In this document: positions 59,867 through 64,000 of the stretch, piece by piece
Layout of the letters: the number at the start of each line of letters is the position of its first letter
Position numbering within the stretch: position 1 is the first letter of the stretch
Source of the DNA: an uncultured Faecalibacterium sp.
GTDB taxonomy: Bacteria; Bacillota; Clostridia; Oscillospirales; Ruminococcaceae
Direction: 5' to 3'
DNA length: 64,000 bases
Assembly: GCA_934525845.1 (NCBI GenBank)
Contig: CAKSZS010000003.1
Location: 62,001 to 126,000 of the forward strand
The notes under the pieces: model-generated
What the model saw: only the letters and a program-made list of their open reading frames with translations
Databases searched by the model: none
What the model was told of the DNA's origin: nothing
Made by a program: the position numbers and the translations under genes

Positions 59867-61672
59867 TCATTCTCCTTCTTGCTTGAACCCGAACGTCGGA
59901 ATATCTGCCCAGCGCTTCCGCAGGAAGTGTGCCCCCAGTTTGGGGCGGCGGTCCCGGGTGAACAGACCCTTCTTGTTGCCGTCTACCCGCATGGGACCCT
60001 GCACGGTGTCATAATCCGCAAAGTTCCAGACGAACTCGCCCACGAACCACGGGCGCTTGTCGAATTCGGCGTCCAGACGGCGGTAGAACTCCACCTGGAA
60101 TTCCTCGCTGAACATTTCGGCCCCGGCGGTGTGCAGGCCGGCCACGGTGTCCGCGCCGTACTCACTCATCATGACGGGCTTGTGCTGGGCTTCCCAGAAA
60201 TCCAGCTCCTGGTTCAGACCATAGCAGGCGGCGTCCAGATCACCGGACAGATTATACCATCCATAATACCGGTTGATGCACACGATGTCCATGGTGCGGG
60301 TGGTGATATCTTTGGTGTAGTCGTTCTGGCAGCACACCAGGGTCACCGGGCGGCCCTGGGGGTCCAGCTGGTGGGCCAGCTCGTAGAGCGGGTGCCAGTA
60401 GTCGTAAGCATCCTGGGGGAAGTGCTCCAGGTCCGGTTCGTTGCCCAGGCTCCACAGCACCACGCAGGGGTGGTTCTTGTCCCGCTGGATCATCTCGGTC
60501 AGGACCTGCCGGTGGTGTTCGGCAAGGGGATATTCTTTGTAAGGATTCACGGCTGTCCCGCCGCCGATGCCCACGGCCGGGGTCTCATCCATGACCAGGA
60601 TGCCCTCCCGGTCGCACAGGTCGTAGAACTCTTCCGCATAGGGGTAGTGGCTGGCGCGCACCGCGTTGGCGTTGGTCCAGTGGAGCAGGTTCACGTCCTT
60701 GATGTTCAGCACCGGGTCAAAGCCCCGGCCATGAGCCGTGAAGTCCTCGTGCTTGCAGAAGCCCTTGAAGTAGAGCGGCTTGCCGTTCAGCAGGACCTGG
60801 GTGCCCTTTACCTCGATGCTCCGCACGCCGAAGGTCTGGTCATACTGGTCCGCACCGCAGGTGATGTGCAGGGTGTAGAGGTAGGGCACGCCGGGCTTCG
60901 GTTCCCAGAGATGCACATCCGGGATGTGCAGAGTGCCTTTGGCCCCCTCCGCACTTGCGACGGCTGCGCCTGCCGCATCCAGCACGCGGACGGAGACCGA
61001 CGCGCCGCCGGTCGTCTGGACGGCATAATGAACGGAGCCATCGGTGTGCGGCACCACGGTCACATCTTCAATGTGATCCGCAGGGGTCGTGCAGAGCCAC
61101 ACCGGGCGGTGGATGCCCGCATAGTTAAAGAAGTCAAAGTTGGGGCGGTTCTGGGGTGCGGCGATGCGCTTGGCGGCTTCCACGCTGGGGATGCCGGCGT
61201 TGTCCGAACCGAAGAACGCCAGCTGTCCGGCTTCGTTGCCCACGGGCAGGGTGCTGTGATCCACCCGGTTGTCGCAGGCGACGGTGAGCAGGGCGGTCTG
61301 GCCGGGGGCCAGCAGGGCAGTGACGTCCGCCTCAAAGGGGGTGAAGCCGCCCTTGTGTTCGGCCACAAGCTGACCGTTCAGCCAGACGTTAGCCGTGTGG
61401 GTGACAGCCCCGAACCGCAGGACGATCCGCTGCCCGGTGCAGAACGCGGGCAGGGTGACCGTCCGCTGATACCAGGCCCAGCCGTAGTGACGGCGCAGGG
61501 CCGTGGTCTGATCGTTCTGGTCGTTGTAGCTGGCCGGCACCGCAATGGGCTGCGGGTCCGGCAACGGCTGTGCCGGGTCGAACTGGGCGGCATCCTCACT
61601 GCCCAGCTGGAAGTTCCAGGTGCCATTCAGGCTCAGTTTTAAACGGGATGGGTTTTGTTGTGGATATAACAT
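59867..61672 (-). CDS. uidA: GH2 beta-glucuronidase
   Basis: A 601-residue GH2 enzyme with sugar-binding jelly roll, Ig-like and TIM-barrel domains. The acid/base glutamate is in SLGNEPD (near 413), the nucleophile in SEYGAD (near 503), and GNKKG (near 565) gives the N-x-K pair that binds the glucuronate carboxylate, which separates glucuronidases from galactosidases. Around FDFFNYAGIHRPV no long active-site loop is inserted. It cleaves glucuronides, including host conjugates. First gene of the GH2-GH88-DUF2264 set. Confidence 0.93.
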   Translation of the reverse strand: MLYPQQNPSRLKLSLNGTWNFQLGSEDAAQFDPAQPLPDPQPIAVPASYNDQNDQTTALRRHYGWAWYQRTVTLPAFCTGQRIVLRFGAVTHTANVWLNGQLVAEHKGGFTPFEADVTALLAPGQTALLTVACDNRVDHSTLPVGNEAGQLAFFGSDNAGIPSVEAAKRIAAPQNRPNFDFFNYAGIHRPVWLCTTPADHIEDVTVVPHTDGSVHYAVQTTGGASVSVRVLDAAGAAVASAEGAKGTLHIPDVHLWEPKPGVPYLYTLHITCGADQYDQTFGVRSIEVKGTQVLLNGKPLYFKGFCKHEDFTAHGRGFDPVLNIKDVNLLHWTNANAVRASHYPYAEEFYDLCDREGILVMDETPAVGIGGGTAVNPYKEYPLAEHHRQVLTEMIQRDKNHPCVVLWSLGNEPDLEHFPQDAYDYWHPLYELAHQLDPQGRPVTLVCCQNDYTKDITTRTMDIVCINRYYGWYNLSGDLDAACYGLNQELDFWEAQHKPVMMSEYGADTVAGLHTAGAEMFSEEFQVEFYRRLDAEFDKRPWFVGEFVWNFADYDTVQGPMRVDGNKKGLFTRDRRPKLGAHFLRKRWADIPTFGFKQEGE

Positions 61673-61692
61673 AGAAATACATCTCCTGCCAG

Positions 61693-61822
61693 AACCCTCT
61701 CAGGCTCGCATTGCTCGCCAGCTCCCCCGAGGGGGGAGCTTTTTTATTTGTAACCGTAAGAGGCATAGAAGCTCGCCCTTCGGGAGAGCTGGCAAACCCG
61801 TCAGGGTTTGACTGAGAGGGTT
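61693..61822. repeat. AACCCTCTC-bounded palindromic repeat, copy 7
   Basis: Begins AACCCTCTCAGGC and ends GACTGAGAGGGTT. Left hairpin AGCTCCCCCGAGGGGGGAGCT, right hairpin AGCTCGCCCTTCGGGAGAGCT, right variable stem AAACCC/GGGTTT. It lies 20 bases upstream of the beta-glucuronidase start. Confidence 0.85.
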
Positions 61823-61829
61823 ATCAAAA

Positions 61830-61862
61830 AAGCGGGGCGCGGGCTTTGCCCACGCCCCGCTT
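61830..61862 (-). terminator. Terminator of the second sugar-importer operon
   Basis: AAGCGGGGCG and CGCCCCGCTT arms with an inner GGG/CCC stem; on the minus strand six T follow. It separates the importer genes from the beta-glucuronidase operon. Confidence 0.85.
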
Positions 61863-61881
61863 ACGGGTCCTGTGATGGATT

Positions 61882-62742
61882 TTAACCCTTGATGCCGGTG
61901 GACGCCACGCCCTGCACGAAGTACTTCTGCAGGGACAGGAAGACGATCAGGACCGGGATCAGAGCGACCACAGAAGCGGCCATGATGAGGCCGTACTCCG
62001 CAGAGTACTGGGTGATGAACATCCGCAGGCCGATCTGGATGGTCTTCAACTCGGTCTTGGTCAGGTAGATCAGGGGGCCGAGGAAGTCGTTCCAGGTGTT
62101 GACGAAGGTGAAGATGGTCAGGGTGGACAGAGCCGGCAGGCTCAGCGGCAGCATGATGTGCCACCAGATGCCGTACTCGCTCAGGCCGTCGATGCGGGCG
62201 GCTTCGCACAGCTCGCTGGGCACACCCTCATAGAACTGCTTCATCAGGAACACGCCGAAGGCGCTGAACGCCTGCAGACACATGATGGCCAGATGGGTGT
62301 TGTTCAGGTGCCAGGAACTCATCATCATGAACTGGGGCACCATGTAGGCCTGCCAGGGCACTGCAATGGTGGCGATGTAGCCCAGGAAGAGAACGTTCTT
62401 GCCCTTGAACTGCATCTTGGCAAAGGCGTAGGCAGCGAAGGAGGAGGTGAACAGCTGCAGCAGGGTGACGACCACGGTGATCTTGACCGTATTTTTCACG
62501 AAGGTCAGCAGCGGGATCTGGGTCCAGATGTCCACATAGTTCTGCCAGCGGGGATTTTTCGGGATCCACTGGATGGGGAAGCCGAAGACGTCCTTGTTCA
62601 GCTTGAAGGAAGAGGACAGCATCCACAGGAAGGGCAGCAGCATACAGGCTGTGATGGTGATGAGGAAGAAATAGATCAGAAACTTGGAGATGAAGTTGCG
62701 CCGCTTCTGAGACGCATGGTTCTTAACGACTGCAGTAGACAT
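61882..62742 (-). CDS. CUT1 carbohydrate ABC transporter permease (MalG type), second importer
   Basis: A 286-residue permease with about six helices; the EAA loop reads CEAARIDGLSEYGIWWHIMLP. It ends with the family-typical GVASTGIKG tail. The ATG at 62742 follows AAAGGAGG and lies 17 bases after its partner permease. No ATPase is present in the operon. Its position next to beta-glucuronidase and GH88 suggests import of glucuronate-containing oligosaccharides or glucuronides. Confidence 0.9.
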   Translation of the reverse strand: MSTAVVKNHASQKRRNFISKFLIYFFLITITACMLLPFLWMLSSSFKLNKDVFGFPIQWIPKNPRWQNYVDIWTQIPLLTFVKNTVKITVVVTLLQLFTSSFAAYAFAKMQFKGKNVLFLGYIATIAVPWQAYMVPQFMMMSSWHLNNTHLAIMCLQAFSAFGVFLMKQFYEGVPSELCEAARIDGLSEYGIWWHIMLPLSLPALSTLTIFTFVNTWNDFLGPLIYLTKTELKTIQIGLRMFITQYSAEYGLIMAASVVALIPVLIVFLSLQKYFVQGVASTGIKG

Positions 62743-62759
62743 GACTTCTTCCTCCTTTC

Positions 62760-63689
62760 TCAGTTCTCACCCTTGGAGCCGCGGAACTGGACGATCGTGA
62801 CGATCAGCACCAGCACGAACAGCACCATGGAGATGGCACTTGCATAGCCGTACTTCGGCGTGTTGACAAAGGCGACATTGTAGATGTAGTACACCAGCGT
62901 CATGGTAGCCGTGCCGGGGCCGCCCTGGGTGATCATGTACATCTGATCGTACACCTTGAAGCCGGAGATGGTCAGCATGATGACCACGAAGAAGGTGGTG
63001 GGGCGCAGCTGGGGCAGGGTGATGTGCCAGAACTGCTGCCAGCGGTTGGCACCGTCCAGCTCGGCGGCCTCGTTCAGGTCGGGGTTGCAGCCCTGCAGAC
63101 CGGCCAGGTAGATGACCATGTAGTAGCCCATGTTCTTCCAGACGCTGAACAGGATGACCGTGATCATAGCGGTGTCCTTGCCGGCTGCCCAGCGGGGCAG
63201 GTCTTCAACCGCCACATGGAAGAACTGGTTCAGGATCATGTTGATGGGACCCATGGAGGGGTTGAAGATCATGTTCCAGACCGCAGCCACGGCCACCAGG
63301 GAAGCAACATACGGGAAGAAGGCCACGGTGCGGAAGAAGTTGCGCAGTTTGACGTTCTGGTTCAGCAGCACAGCCATGGCCAGACTGCAGACCAGGGTCA
63401 GCGGCACGGTGCCGATGACGTAGACGATGGTGTTTTTCAGCGCGGCCTGGAAGATCTTATCGGTGGTGAACAGCTTGATGAAGTTGTCCAGACCGATGAA
63501 CTGGATGGCATGGCGGCCATCCCAGGAGCAGAACGCCAGCGCGATGGCGAACACCATGGGCACCAGCGTGAACACGCAGAAGCCGATGAAGTTCGGCGCA
63601 ATGAAGGAATACGCGATCAGGGAATCGCGTGTGTTTTTCTTGAGCACTTTACGGGGAGCTTTTTGCGCGGAAACTGCGGTACTCGCCAT
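62760..63689 (-). CDS. CUT1 carbohydrate ABC transporter permease (MalF type), second importer
   Basis: A 309-residue permease with about six helices and EAA loop NEAAELDGANRWQQFWHITLP. It forms the channel with the following MalG-type protein. The ATG at 63689 follows AAAGGAGG. Between it and the upstream binding-protein gene a GGGGCGGGCG/CGCCCGCCCC hairpin (63733-63758) could lower expression relative to the binding protein. Confidence 0.9.
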   Translation of the reverse strand: MASTAVSAQKAPRKVLKKNTRDSLIAYSFIAPNFIGFCVFTLVPMVFAIALAFCSWDGRHAIQFIGLDNFIKLFTTDKIFQAALKNTIVYVIGTVPLTLVCSLAMAVLLNQNVKLRNFFRTVAFFPYVASLVAVAAVWNMIFNPSMGPINMILNQFFHVAVEDLPRWAAGKDTAMITVILFSVWKNMGYYMVIYLAGLQGCNPDLNEAAELDGANRWQQFWHITLPQLRPTTFFVVIMLTISGFKVYDQMYMITQGGPGTATMTLVYYIYNVAFVNTPKYGYASAISMVLFVLVLIVTIVQFRGSKGEN

Positions 63690-63808
63690 AAAAGAGCCTC
63701 CTTTCCGGCGGATGAAGGTGATTTCAAAGAAGTGGGGCGGGCGTATGCCGCCCGCCCCGGGTACGATGCTTTATGATGAAAATGGGAGGAGAAAGCGTGC
63801 AGCAGAGC

Positions 63809-64000
63809 TTAGCCCAGAACGGCGGGAACCTGATCGTTCATGTTCTGGATGCCTTCATCAACGGTCTCGCTCATGGTCATGATGGCGTCATGCTCGGCGT
63901 TCAGGATGGTCTCGATGTCGGATGCGTACTGGGTGTAGGGCATTTCCAGATAGACGTTGCTGGTGGTCAGAGCGTCCACGGAGTTTGCATCATCGGGGAA
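63809..64000 (-). CDS. Sugar ABC transporter substrate-binding protein, C-terminal end (cut by the window edge)
   Basis: The last 63 residues of a protein on the minus strand that ends 119 bases before the MalF-type gene. The C-terminal helix pattern (SDIETILNAEHDAIMTMSETV, split by the edge) and the position at the head of the importer operon fit an extracellular solute-binding protein. The signal sequence and ligand-binding lobes lie outside the window. Confidence 0.75.
   Translation of the reverse strand, partial: FPDDANSVDALTTSNVYLEMPYTQYASDIETILNAEHDAIMTMSETVDEGIQNMNDQVPAVLG

Overview
The window is about 58-60 percent GC with dense, mostly co-directional gene blocks. It looks like a Gram-positive gut anaerobe of the Oscillospiraceae, most probably Faecalibacterium or a close relative. 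The evidence is the gene content: ATPase-less CUT1 sugar importers beside pectin and glucuronide hydrolases, a sucrose PTS, the redox repressor Rex, a B12-dependent methionine synthase split in two, FMN-binding extracytoplasmic proteins, and a family of AACCCTCTCA-bounded intergenic repeats. The genus is an inference from content; no rRNA gene is present.

Layout. 0-7.4 kb: start of a heavy-metal P-type ATPase with a DUF6110 companion, a histidine phosphatase, serA and serC, a BlaI/MecI-type regulator diverging from serC, and rlmD with a small unknown gene. 7.4-17.3 kb: citrate synthase with a MarR regulator, then a pectin cluster (GH105, GH28, divergent AraC regulator) followed by a CUT1 importer (binding protein and two permeases). 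17.3-30.6 kb: tdk, rex, a ClpP-fold protease next to an FtsK/SpoIIIE translocase, a YgiQ radical-SAM protein, an exported metallo-beta-lactamase-fold hydrolase, the two methionine synthase genes, a probable structured RNA and a PAP2 phosphatase. 30.6-41.9 kb: a membrane protease-like protein, the sucrose block (fructokinase, GH32, PTS IIBC, LacI repressor), a MATE pump, an AraC regulator, an orphan sugar-importer ATPase (MsmK type) and cysK. 42-48.8 kb: an Rrf2 regulator, lrgAB, and an MMPL exporter with a heptad-repeat exported partner, controlled by a divergent TetR.

48.9-51.5 kb: tRNA-Val followed by an AT-rich, hairpin-rich stretch with a peptidase E homologue and a broken acetyltransferase, which looks acquired. 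51.7-56.4 kb: the most unusual locus. It has a strong promoter, two palindromes resembling DtxR-type iron boxes, an exported homologue of the Treponema pallidum 47-kDa antigen (Tp47), a four-domain FMN-binding protein, a single-domain FMN-binding protein and a NapH-like membrane iron-sulfur protein. Read together they look like a flavin-based extracytoplasmic electron-transfer chain, possibly iron-regulated. 56.4-64 kb: an acetyltransferase and a glucuronide cluster (DUF2264/GH154-like, GH88, GH2 beta-glucuronidase) downstream of a second ATPase-less CUT1 importer, whose binding protein runs off the right edge.

How the parts fit: two importers lack ATPases and the window has one orphan MsmK-type ATPase that could power both. 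Serine made by SerA/SerC feeds CysK and methionine synthesis. The histidine phosphatase beside serA could supply the missing phosphoserine phosphatase step. Seven clear copies and one degenerate copy of an imperfectly palindromic intergenic element lie mostly at gene 3' ends, several of them touching stop codons. A separate symmetric multi-hairpin element follows the first AraC gene.
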